Notes under the pieces: generated by a model
What the model saw: only the letters and a program-made list of their open reading frames with translations
The model's database searches: none
What the model was told of the DNA's origin: nothing
Assembly (NCBI GenBank): GCA_025062325.1
Contig: JANXAL010000142.1
Coordinates: forward strand, 1-43,010
DNA: 43,010 nucleotides
Source of the DNA: Roseiflexus sp.
GTDB lineage: Bacteria; Chloroflexota; Chloroflexia; Chloroflexales; Roseiflexaceae
Reading direction: 5' to 3'
Translations under genes and position numbers: made by a program
Part shown: in pieces, positions 8,235 to 15,927 of the stretch
Layout: every line of letters begins with the position of its first letter
Position numbering within the stretch: the first letter of the stretch is position 1

Positions 8235-9158
8235 CTGCGAGTCTTTCGCCCCCAAGAGCGAAAGCTTGGGAACAGCCCGTAGACTCATCACATAGTATTC
8301 TCTGTTCTTCTCAATGCCAATCGCCGAATACCCGACCGCTTCCGCTGCAGCCAGAGTGGAACCTGAACCCATGAAGGGATCCAAAACGATGCCGTCGCCA
8401 AGCGGCAGGGACGCATACACAATCTGACGCAGGAACGATTGTGGTTTCAGGCTGGGATGGTTCGCAATCGCGCGTTCCTTTTGCGGCGTGCGTTCGCTCT
8501 CAATCACGTCTTCAAACGGATTACCATCAGGTTTGCGCCGCAATCCGCCGGTCTGGAACATTCTGAGACACTCGCCGACCGTCATATCTTTTGGAACGGG
8601 CTTGCGAAAGATGCCCCATGGCTCGTAACACCCGCGCGGCATCGAGCAAACGTCAGGAAACTCTTCTTCCGCGTTCTTTGGCCGATCACCACCGCGAAGC
8701 GTTCGGACCAGACGAATAACCTGACCGCGAAACTCAAGCCCGGCGTCGATAAGGGCAGCAAAAACGATTTGTGAGAGAAACACGTTTGACGCAATAAAGA
8801 CATGCGCGCCGGGGCGAAGAATCCGCAGCGTCAGACCGGCCCATTCGTAAAAGTATTCCTGGATACGCGCTCGCTCCCGGTCGTTGAGCGCCGTAAACCG
8901 TGGCAGAGGCGAACGGTTGTGGCCATCGAACGAAGGCGGGATGCGCCAGATGCCTCCGTGACCGTTCGAGCGCTTTTCCAGTTGGTCAGGATCGTATTCT
9001 TTGATCCCGTAGGGCGGATCAGTGACGATTGCATGAATGCTTTCAGCGGGCGCCCGTTGCATCCACTCGAAGCAATCGGCATAGATTGCCAGTGATCGCG
9101 TGAAAATGTGCGACTCGTAGTCGAGCGCATAGGTTTGTTTGAGGTCATCAGCGGTCAT
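8214..9158 (-). CDS. DNA methyltransferase, N4-cytosine/N6-adenine type (beta-class order)
   Basis: The protein has 314 residues. The catalytic motif IV is TDPPYG (residues 46-51) near the N-terminus, and the AdoMet-binding motif I LDPFMGSGST is near the C-terminus (about 259-268). This order defines the beta class of amino-methyltransferases. The central, less conserved segment (about 60-220) probably holds target recognition. It would protect DNA against the convergent nuclease-like protein. The ATG overlaps the 3' end of the Phd-like gene by 11 bp, so the two are co-transcribed and probably translationally coupled. The modified base and site cannot be read from sequence alone. Confidence 0.93.
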   Translation of the reverse strand: MTADDLKQTYALDYESHIFTRSLAIYADCFEWMQRAPAESIHAIVTDPPYGIKEYDPDQLEKRSNGHGGIWRIPPSFDGHNRSPLPRFTALNDRERARIQEYFYEWAGLTLRILRPGAHVFIASNVFLSQIVFAALIDAGLEFRGQVIRLVRTLRGGDRPKNAEEEFPDVCSMPRGCYEPWGIFRKPVPKDMTVGECLRMFQTGGLRRKPDGNPFEDVIESERTPQKERAIANHPSLKPQSFLRQIVYASLPLGDGIVLDPFMGSGSTLAAAEAVGYSAIGIEKNREYYVMSLRAVPKLSLLGAKDSQLSLRLT

Positions 9159-9411
9159 GCGATGTCACCTGGTCGTCAATCGTTTCGCCAAGTTCATACG
9201 TTGGGCTAATCTCCTTCAGCATCCGCGTTACCGTTGAGCGTTCCTCGTCGCTCGCTGCCAGTAACCGCTCAAAATCCGATAAACTGAGCAATATCGCCTG
9301 CGGCAGGCTGCGCCGCTTGATGACGTAGCGGGAGTCGTTCTGGATGACATCATCGAGCACACGCCCGAAATTGTTCTGCGCCACGGTTGAAGCGATCGTC
9401 TTCGTTGCCAT
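9148..9411 (-). CDS. Phd/YefM-like antitoxin-family DNA-binding protein
   Basis: The protein has 87 residues. The N-terminal half (MATKTIASTVAQNNFGRVLDDV, positions 1-22) matches Phd/YefM proteins, whose N-terminus binds operator DNA; the line RYVIKRRSLPQAILLSLSDFERL is the usual middle. The start has a strong GGAGG upstream. Such proteins normally precede a toxin gene and autorepress. Here no RelE/Doc-type toxin follows; the next gene, overlapping by 11 bp, is the DNA methyltransferase. It may therefore serve as transcriptional regulator of the restriction-modification module. This is inference; it could also be an orphan antitoxin that recruited a new neighbour. Confidence 0.85.
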   Translation of the reverse strand: MATKTIASTVAQNNFGRVLDDVIQNDSRYVIKRRSLPQAILLSLSDFERLLAASDEERSTVTRMLKEISPTYELGETIDDQVTSHDR

Positions 9412-9479
9412 CCCCCCTCCTCAATTGGCTATATTATCTTGTTTAGCCAGATTGTACAATGAAACTTGTGTGCTGTCAA
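9412..9479 (-). promoter_or_regulatory. Promoter with dyad operator candidate for the Phd-methyltransferase operon
   Basis: Read on the minus strand: -35 TTGACA (9479-9474), a 17-bp spacer, -10 TACAAT (9456-9451), then TGGCTA (9449-9444) and TAGCCA (9431-9426), forming 6-bp arms of an inverted repeat 12 bp apart at the expected transcription start. The ribosome binding site GAGGAGG follows directly. The dyad is well placed for autorepression by the Phd-like product. Confidence 0.75.
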
Positions 9480-9828
9480 GCGTCTTCGGATGAGGACGCG
9501 ACTGCGTTCGGATTGAAATGATATCTCTTAAGAGACAGCCCCTTTCGCTGTTGAATACGCCCGCATAGAGGCGCAAAGGTATAGGGATGACCTATCGCAT
9601 CGTTAGAGACAGCAATCGAGGGAATGAGACGTCTTTACAATGAGCAGTAGCTCGTGTACAATCTCATTAGTACCGTGTCGTTGCAAATATGCCTTCTATT
9701 CCCTCCGTTCCTGGAGTCGCTGTATTTCCATCTTATACAGGTAGAGCGGGGTCTTAGCCCATTTGTTCTAACTCGCACAGAAGGGTTTCGCTTGCCATAG
9801 TTCGCGTCTATGATGATTGAGAATTGAG
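9480..9828. other. Intergenic stretch without recognisable gene
   Basis: I see no supported coding region. A perfect 12-bp palindrome TCTCTTAAGAGA lies at 9524-9535, and AGAGACAGC recurs at about 9531 and 9604. Base composition is more AT-rich than most of the window. It may hold debris of decayed genes. Confidence 0.4.
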
Positions 9829-10150
9829 TCCGGTATTCGCGCCGCGCTGTGGGCTGAAGCCCTGGCTGAGGTCACAAAAGCCCCTGCGGGGCTTCTATGT
9901 CCTGAGCGAGGGCTTACTTAATAGTCCGGCATTCCTGGAAGCTGCGGGCCGAAGCCCCTAGCTAAGAATCGTGAAAGCCCCTCCGGGGCTTCCACGCCTT
10001 GAGCGAGGGCTTTAGCCCGCAGCTCAGAGAACGCGCGATGTGATAGCGCCAGTGTACTGGATTCATTTCCTCATTAGCCCGCAGCGCAGGGGTGCTGTGC
10101 GATGAAACTAGCCACGATTGCTGTCAAGCCGCTTTAGCCCGCAGCGCAGG
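9829..10150 (+). repeat. Dispersed REP-like repeat A, copies 2 and 3 plus short fragments
   Basis: Two roughly 80-100-bp units, 9829-9910 and 9923-10022, share AGTCCGG(T/C)ATTC, GGGC(T/C)GAAGCCC, a hairpin of AAAGCCCCT with AGGGGCTT and the end GAGCGAGGGCTT. The end fragment TTAGCCCGCAGCGCAGGGG is repeated at about 10074 and 10134. The reverse complement appears at 4058-4138 and partly at 11863-11912. There is no coding potential. Confidence 0.85.
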
Positions 10151-10283
10151 GGATGCTGGCATACCGGCTTTATTCATCGACTGCTATGCTCTGCAGCGAC
10201 AGAGGCCGTTGTCCGGTAGGTGATGGTGTTGGCGCGGATAAGCAAACGTGAGCGAGACGGTGCGGATTCCAGGAGGTAGAATG

Positions 10284-11231
10284 ATGAGCAGCGAAAAACT
10301 CGAAGCCTTGCTCGAACGGATCGCAGTTGCACTGGAGCGATTGGCGGATCAGTCAAACTCCCGTATTGTCGTCACTGAAGCCTCTCGCAGACGTTCTGCT
10401 GTTGAAGAGATCACTGATGACTTCAAGTCGAGCGCTAGTCCTCCGCCTTCGCCTATCCTGGAGCCTTTCCTCAACTCTCGAGGAATTCAGATCAAGTCCC
10501 GGCCCGCTGAAGACGCATCTGATCCCGTCATTGATAGCTTGTCGCTGTATCTTGGTGAGCGCTACGATGCCCTCTCCGGTCTTCTGAGCAAGATCAAGCG
10601 TGCAATGCAGACCGGAATGCCTATCACAGAAAGCCTGAAGGGGCGTTCTCAGCAAGATGTCAGCACTGTATGCCAGTTCTGCACTCGTCTTCACGAGATT
10701 GCCTTTCTCGAGCAGTATAAATACTTTCGATCGCCCACGTACCTGATTACGGCAAAGGCAACCACGCTGCCACGGGCTTAGAATTTCTTCAGCGGGCAAT
10801 GGCTGGAGCGATTCATTCTCCAGAAGGTCAAAGCTGTTCGTGCTCAGGTCGCTTCAGAAGTCACTGGTAAACTGGATTTCGAGTATCTGATCAATCCCCA
10901 GATCACTCTACCCAACGGCGACGACTTCGAGCTCGATATTCTGGCTGCCATAGGTTCGTCGATCTACTGGATTGAAGCGAAGTCTGGCGACTATCAGCAG
11001 CATGTGAGCAAGTATTCCAGGTTTGCCCGCCTGATTGGACTTGACCTCGAACACTCTTTCATAGTGCTGACAGATGTGCCTGATGATCGATGCACCGCGC
11101 TTTCGTCGCTGTTCTCGATGACGGTGTGTAATCTGCGGACTTTTGAAGAGAAGCTGTTGTCAATTGTACGCAATGACACCGCCCAGCAGAGCGCTGCTGC
11201 GGGCGATCTTCCGTACACAGGCGAGTGCTAA
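10284..11231 (+). pseudogene. PD-(D/E)XK nuclease-like protein interrupted by an in-frame TAG
   Basis: From the ATG at 10284 (AGGAGG at 10271-10276) the frame runs 165 codons to a TAG at 10779-10781, then continues open in the same frame to the stop at 11229-11231. The downstream part begins NFFSGQWLERFILQKV and contains ELDILAAIGSSIYWIEAKSGD. Here an Asp and a Glu-x-Lys sit on adjacent strands as in PD-(D/E)XK folds (similar in style to DUF1887/Card1-like nuclease domains). A single CAG-to-TAG change would explain the stop. Restored length is about 315 residues: a Glu/Arg-rich N-terminal helix, a middle domain and a C-terminal nuclease-like domain. It is probably a recent pseudogene; readthrough or two separate proteins is less likely because the second half lacks a start with a ribosome binding site. 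Confidence 0.8.
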
Positions 11232-11474
11232 CTAACATACCAGAGGAACAGAGCAGGCTCATCGCCCGCTCCGCTGAGTCGTATGCCTCGCTGTCGCCAA
11301 AGGCATGCACATCGGACAAATGCGCCGTCAGAGCGTGACGATGAATGTTATCAAGGGCAACATCACGTTTACAGTGTTTCCAGAATATTGATCTGTGTCC
11401 GGAATCAATCTACCTGAAGATTACAGGGAAACGTCCTGAAGATCTGTTCCCCTGACTGCGCGAGTTGCTGGCGT
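11232..11474. other. Non-coding stretch between two broken genes
   Basis: Only short open frames are present, for example MNVIKGNITFTVFPEY from about 11343, stopped after 16 codons. This looks like gene debris, but I cannot assign it to a family. Confidence 0.35.
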
Positions 11475-11733
11475 ATGCCCGAGATTAGCCGGTTCTTTGT
11501 ATCGTTGTCAAGATGTCTTCGACGACCATCCGCTGCCGCATTTTCACGCGCAATATGGCGAGCACAAAGCGGTGATCGATATCCATCCGCCGGTTGTCAT
11601 CGGCAGTCATCTGCCGCCGCGCGTGTCGGGACTGGTTGTTGAGTGGGCCTCGAGCCATCGTGAAGAGCTGCTCGTTCTGTGGGAGCGCGCCGCTCAACGC
11701 CAACCATTGTATCCATTGCCGCCGCTCACATAG
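11475..11733 (+). pseudogene. DUF4160 family gene, frameshifted
   Basis: The frame at 11475 opens with MPEISRFF, the standard start of DUF4160 proteins. Shortly after, the matching sequence continues in another frame (from about 11510) as VFDDHPLPHFHAQYGEHKAVIDI, the conserved heart of the family with its HxH. Comparison with the family suggests that one base is missing near TTTGTATC and another near ATGTCTTC. The rest stays open to 11733 and reads WERAAQRQPLYPLPPLT. DUF4160 genes often pair with DUF2442 in toxin-antitoxin-like loci; no partner was found. Confidence 0.7.
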
Positions 11734-11862
11734 AGAGCCGCTTGATACGCCCGCTTGCTTGAGCAGCCTGACTGTCGGAGATGTAGTTGATGCAGCACGG
11801 TGAAGTCTGGCGGGTCAATTGTGCCAGCGCTATTACGTCGCGCGTCCTCTGAGCTGCAGTCT

Positions 11863-11912
11863 AAAGCCCTTAGCAAGGTCTTCAGCCCGAAGCTTCCCGG
11901 CAATACCGGACT
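11863..11912 (-). repeat. Dispersed repeat A, partial copy 4 (reverse)
   Basis: The segment AAAGCCCTTAGCAAGG through TTCAGCCCGAAGCTTCC to AATACCGGACTA is the reverse complement of the left half of the elements at 9829 and 9923. The rest of 11734-11970 shows no gene. Confidence 0.6.
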
Positions 11913-11970
11913 ACTTTCTTTCATCAACGCCAGACGCAGAGCGAATGCCAGATTACTCTGCGAATATTCG

Positions 11971-13215
11971 TCAGTTGCCGGGCGCCAGGATAGACTTCGC
12001 ATTCCCCATTCGCCCCATCACCATTTGATACACTGCTGCCAATGGTACGTCGCGTTCGCGCGCGATGCGGGCGCAATCTTCATACTCCGGCGCTGCGCTA
12101 ATCAACTCGCCGCGCCACCATTTTCGCTTGACTCGCGCCGAACCCAGCGGCGTTGCAACTTCTATGACGTCCCGGTCACAGACATGTCGCTCGACGGTGC
12201 GCCGCCGCACCCCCAGCGTCGTTGTTTCACGCATGATCACTTCAACCGCCAGTTCTTCCAGATCGGCGGGCACGAGTGCGGCGAGCAGCATACCAGCGCG
12301 CCCCTTCTTCATCAGAATTGGCGTGCACCACACATCGAGGGCGCCAGTTGCGCGCAGCCGGTCAGCAGCATATGCGACCTGCTCCGCTGACTGGTCATCA
12401 ATGTTTGTTTCCAGCAGCACCAGGCCCTGCTCCCGAACGGCGCCGCGCTCTAGCGATGCCTGATGGGTGTGCGCCTCGACCGGCAGGTTCGGCGCCTCGT
12501 CGAGATCGCCCAGCCAGACGCGCAGGGCATTCGGGCGTTCCATCTGGCGTGCGCCGAAGCCATAGCCGACTGCGCGCAGGCGCATTGGCGGACGGCGAAA
12601 CGTCGCCAGCGCCGCCAGGATCGCCGCACCAGTCGGTGTCGTCAGCTCGAACGGCGTCTCATCAGGAGTGACCGGCGCGCCAGCCGACGCCAGAATTGCC
12701 AGGGTTGCGGGAGCGGGAACAGGCAAAAGACCGTGCGCAGCGCGGACCCACCCAGCGCCGAGCGGCAGCGGCGAGGCAAAGATCTGCTCGACGCCAAGCA
12801 GATCGAGACCAGCCACAACGCCAACAATATCGATGATCGCGTCGAGCGCGCCGACCTCGTGAAAATGGATCTGATCGACCGTCGTACCGTGGACCTGCGC
12901 TTCTGCCTCGGCAAGGATGGTAAAAATGCGGATACTGCGTTCGATGACCGCCGCAGGCAACGATGCTGCGCCGATGATTGCGCAGATATCCTCCAGGTTG
13001 CGGTGAACGCCGCCTTCTGGCGCAACAACGTGGGCGCGCGTGCCAGCGAGCGATCCGCGCACTTCGCGCGTGGCGCGTAGATCCCATCCATCAACGTTGA
13101 GGCGCTGCAGCGCCTCACGGAGCGCCTCAAGCGACAATCCGGCGTCCAGCAGCGCACCAAGCGCCATATCGCCGCTGATACCGGAGAAACAGTCGAAGTA
13201 AATGACCCGCGCCAT
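11971..13215 (-). CDS. larC: LarC, nickel-pincer cofactor nickel-insertion protein
   Basis: The protein has 414 residues. The N-terminus [20 protein letters not shown] is the family signature (formerly DUF111). Other marks are [29 protein letters not shown] and the C-terminal [14 protein letters not shown]. LarC inserts nickel into the pyridinium bis-thiocarboxylate mononucleotide cofactor used by lactate racemase and relatives, consuming CTP. In some lactobacilli LarC is made from two frames by ribosomal frameshifting; here it is one continuous frame. No larA, larB or larE is in the window, so the cofactor pathway must be completed elsewhere. It is transcribed toward the decay zone and shares its strand with the GGDEF remnant upstream. 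Confidence 0.93.
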   Translation of the reverse strand: MARVIYFDCFSGISGDMALGALLDAGLSLEALREALQRLNVDGWDLRATREVRGSLAGTRAHVVAPEGGVHRNLEDICAIIGAASLPAAVIERSIRIFTILAEAEAQVHGTTVDQIHFHEVGALDAIIDIVGVVAGLDLLGVEQIFASPLPLGAGWVRAAHGLLPVPAPATLAILASAGAPVTPDETPFELTTPTGAAILAALATFRRPPMRLRAVGYGFGARQMERPNALRVWLGDLDEAPNLPVEAHTHQASLERGAVREQGLVLLETNIDDQSAEQVAYAADRLRATGALDVWCTPILMKKGRAGMLLAALVPADLEELAVEVIMRETTTLGVRRRTVERHVCDRDVIEVATPLGSARVKRKWWRGELISAAPEYEDCARIARERDVPLAAVYQMVMGRMGNAKSILAPGN

Positions 13216-13237
13216 GAATTACTTCCTGAACATGGTA

Positions 13238-13645
13238 TCAGAACGACGGCGACTCGGTGCGCATCCTCAGCGCCGCGTGAGCTTCACCTGCTGCACCAGC
13301 CAGCGAGAGCGTCTCTTCCACCAAAACGCAATTGCGTCTGCGCCGTTTGCTCTGATAGAGCACATGGTCAGCGCGCTCAAACAGGCTCAGCGGTGTGTCG
13401 TCCGAACGAGCGATCACGGCGCCGAGCGAGACTGTCACACGAACAGACGCAGTATCGACAGAGAGCGCACATTGCTCAATCAGAATGCGCAGGCGCTCTG
13501 CAAGACCACGCAGCATACCGGCGCCGACGTTCTGCGCCACGATAGCGAACTCCTCGCCGCCCCACCGCCCAACGGCATCAAACGCGCGCACGTTTCGTTG
13601 AGCAACCGTTTGTAGAATGCGTTGTCCATAGTGCGCCTTAGTCAC
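13238..13645 (-). pseudogene. 5'-truncated GGDEF (diguanylate cyclase) remnant
   Basis: The 135-residue open frame starts in the middle of a GGDEF domain: ILQTVAQRNVRAFDAVGRWGGEEFAIVAQ. The active-site loop GGEEF is intact, as is VTVSLGAV, but the N-terminal third of the domain with the metal- and substrate-binding DxxKxxND region is missing, and so is any sensor domain. The sequence upstream shows no continuation in any frame. The only start is a GTG without a convincing ribosome binding site. It cannot form a normal active cyclase and is best read as a remnant. Confidence 0.75.
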
Positions 13646-13777
13646 GAAGGGCGACGGCGCCTGCCCTTTGTCCGGTCAAGTATAGCATTTTTGGTACACG
13701 ACTGGAATGCAACAATCGTAGCGACTCTGATACAATATGGCTAACAATTGAGCATCGAGCGCGGTGGAGCACAAGGC

Positions 13778-14551
13778 ATGCGCATGATTCTATTGGGCGT
13801 CGGGACGGCAGTGCCGGACGTTGATCGCGACTATACGCACATGGTCTGGGAAGCGCCGGATGGTCTAGTGCTGATTGACGCAGGCGGCAGCACGTATCAA
13901 CGGTTGTTGCGCGCTGGCGTCAATCCGCGCGACTTGCGAGCGATTCTTTTGACCCACTCGCACGCCGATCATTTGAATGGCCTTCCCGGATTGCTTTTTT
14001 CGCTGAAACTTGCGGGGTACAACCGTCGCCTTCCGATCTACGGCAACGCACCGACCCTGGCAGTAGCCCAACGCATTCTCGAAGCGTTCGAACTCGAGGA
14101 GCATCAACCGGTCATCGACTGGATCCCGGTCGAGGCAGGCGATGAGATCATCCTTGACGGCGCGCCATATCGCATTCATACGGCGCCAACCGTCCATTCG
14201 CGCCCATGTCTTGCATTGCGTTTTAGTAGCGAAGATGGGCGCGCGCTGGTCTACTCCGCCGACACTGAGCCATGCGATGCGATGCGCGATCTGGCGCGCG
14301 GCGCGTCGGTGCTGATCCACGAAGCCACAACGCCTGAACCGTTCCCCGGTCATACATCGCCATACCAGGCGGGCGAAGTCGCGGCAGCCGCCGGAGTTGC
14401 GCGGTTGGTCCTCGTTCACTACAGCCCGCGCTGGACGATGAGCGCCGACCGCGCTATCGCAGAAACACGTGCGGCAGGGTTTACCGGCGAAGTCGAAATT
14501 GGACGAGAGTTCGCGTCATATGCGCTGCCGCCTGTTCAGCAGAGGCCATGA
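13778..14551 (+). CDS. Metallo-beta-lactamase-fold hydrolase, ribonuclease Z-like
   Basis: The protein has 257 residues from the ATG at 13778 (MRMILLGVGTAVP), with GGTGGAG upstream; a TTG at 13748 would add ten residues. The metal-binding motif is LTHSHADHLNG. Further ligands are probably His in VHSRPCLALRF, Asp in YSADTEPCD and His in LVLVHYSPR. The order and the GHTSPYQAGEVA helix resemble RNase Z/ElaC-like enzymes and arylsulfatase-type MBL proteins. Whether it matures tRNA 3' ends or acts on small molecules cannot be decided; it is shorter than typical RNase Z and I did not identify an exosite insert. It stands alone between a degraded GGDEF gene and a repeat field. Confidence 0.85.
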   Translation: MRMILLGVGTAVPDVDRDYTHMVWEAPDGLVLIDAGGSTYQRLLRAGVNPRDLRAILLTHSHADHLNGLPGLLFSLKLAGYNRRLPIYGNAPTLAVAQRILEAFELEEHQPVIDWIPVEAGDEIILDGAPYRIHTAPTVHSRPCLALRFSSEDGRALVYSADTEPCDAMRDLARGASVLIHEATTPEPFPGHTSPYQAGEVAAAAGVARLVLVHYSPRWTMSADRAIAETRAAGFTGEVEIGREFASYALPPVQQRP

Positions 14552-14563
14552 ATGATGGAGGCT

Positions 14564-14713
14564 ATGCATACGATGTCATTGAAGCATGCGCTGGCGCTTG
14601 CCGCATTGATTGCCGCTCACTTGACTGAGCGCCGCCACGCCCATGACGTCTGCACGACCTTCGACTCTGCTGATCACACGTCAATTGGCGTTCTCTCGTC
14701 AGGTTCGGGATGA
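14564..14713 (+). CDS. Possible small protein of 49 residues
   Basis: ATG at 14564 is preceded by GGAGG. The frame encodes MHTMSLKHALALAALIAAHL and then a polar tail ending GVLSSGSG. The first 20 residues are hydrophobic enough for a helix. No family was recognised, other frames in this region are also short, and it sits next to a repeat field, so it may be chance or a gene fragment. A second frame starts in an ATGA overlap at 14709. Confidence 0.2.
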   Translation: MHTMSLKHALALAALIAAHLTERRHAHDVCTTFDSADHTSIGVLSSGSG

Positions 14714-14829
14714 CCCGCCACGGCATCGCTGTATATGGCTTCGAGCGCGATGTGCGTCTGCAGCGCGTCATGGATAGCAGACAATGGGGAATCGGAGGAG
14801 GGCGAAAGATGTGGGCGCCTCACAAGTGC

Positions 14830-15895
14830 GGGTTTTTCCGGCAGACTCCCGCGCTGTGTCGCGCGTTTTAGGCATCGAGACGCCCCGTGCTCCTTCTCCC
14901 TTTGCGGAGGAAGGGAGCACGGGGGATAGTACGCCCACAGGTGGAGATTTTTCTGGCGATCCTCTGTGCTGACTGTCTATTTCAAGCATCAGGACGCCTT
15001 AGCTCCCCCTCTCTCCCCTGGTAGGAGAGGGAGACAGGGAGGATGATCACAAGTGTAGACTTTTCTGGCAGTCTCCCCGTGCTGATTGTCTGTTTCAGGC
15101 ATCAGGACGCCCTAACTCCTCTTCTCCCCCCAACCCCCCGCACGCGGTGGGCGCAAGGGGAAGTAGGAGAAGCTCACAGGTGTAGATCTTTTGGCAAGCC
15201 CTTCCGTTGCATCGCCCGTTTTGAGCGTCAGGATGTGTAAACTCCCCCTTCTCCCCTTGTGGGAGAAGGGGGTCGGGGGAATGAGGGGAAAAAGGGCGGC
15301 AGGACGCGGCAAATCCGCTTCGCACGTCAAAAGGCCTACACTAGAGAGGGGAAGGTATGGAGGTAGACTTTCCAGTACATTGCTGCGTCGGATCGTCCGT
15401 TTCAGGCATCAGGATGCCTAAATGCTTCCTTCTCCCCTCGTGGGGCAGTCTACACATGTTAGGTTTTCTGGCAAGCGCGTGTCTTGCATCGTTCGTTTTG
15501 GGCATCGGAACGCCCCAACTTCCTCACGGTTCGGGAGAAGGGGGCGGCTTACAAGTGTAGATTCTTAGTAAGAAGCTCTTACGTTGCATCGCCTGTTTCA
15601 GGTAGCAGGACGTCCCACCTTCCCCTTCTCCCCTTGTGGGAGAAGGGGGGAGAGATGAGGGACAAAAGGGCGTCAGGATGCGGCAGATCTGCCTCGCACG
15701 CCAACAAGCCCACACTAGAGAGGAAAAGGGCGGGGGATGCAGGCGAACAGGCGTAGCGATGCGGTAAACTAGCGTCGCATCCTGAATAGCCTACGCTTGA
15801 GAGCATGGGAGCGGGGAAGGGTGAAATGAGGAGGAAAAAAAGCGTCGAGACGCGGGAAAACCCGCTTCGCATCTCAAAAGCCTACGTCTGTGATA
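14830..15895. repeat. Cluster I of compound intergenic repeat B
   Basis: Several degenerate copies are strung together. Left modules read GTGTAGA, TTTTCTGGCAAGC and CGTTTCAGGCATCAGGACGCC (for example 15052-15111, 15179-15237, 15556-15614). Right modules read GCGTCAGGACGCGGCAAATC, CGCTTCGCACGTCAAAAG and CCTACACTAGAGAG (for example 15297-15349, 15670-15722, 15841-15891). Left and right are imperfect reverse complements, and a CCCCTTCTCCC/GGGAGAAGGGG hairpin lies between. No long protein frame exists. Cognate clusters are at 22398-22775 and 26277-26560. It resembles a non-autonomous palindromic element. Confidence 0.85.
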
Positions 15896-15927
15896 TGACC
15901 ATTACCGGATCGTAAGCCCTGGGTTCT

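Noticed and set aside
15043-15756. Short frames of 65-90 codons within the repeat field
   Set aside because: Similar peptides recur because the DNA repeat recurs; stops and frames are not conserved between copies.
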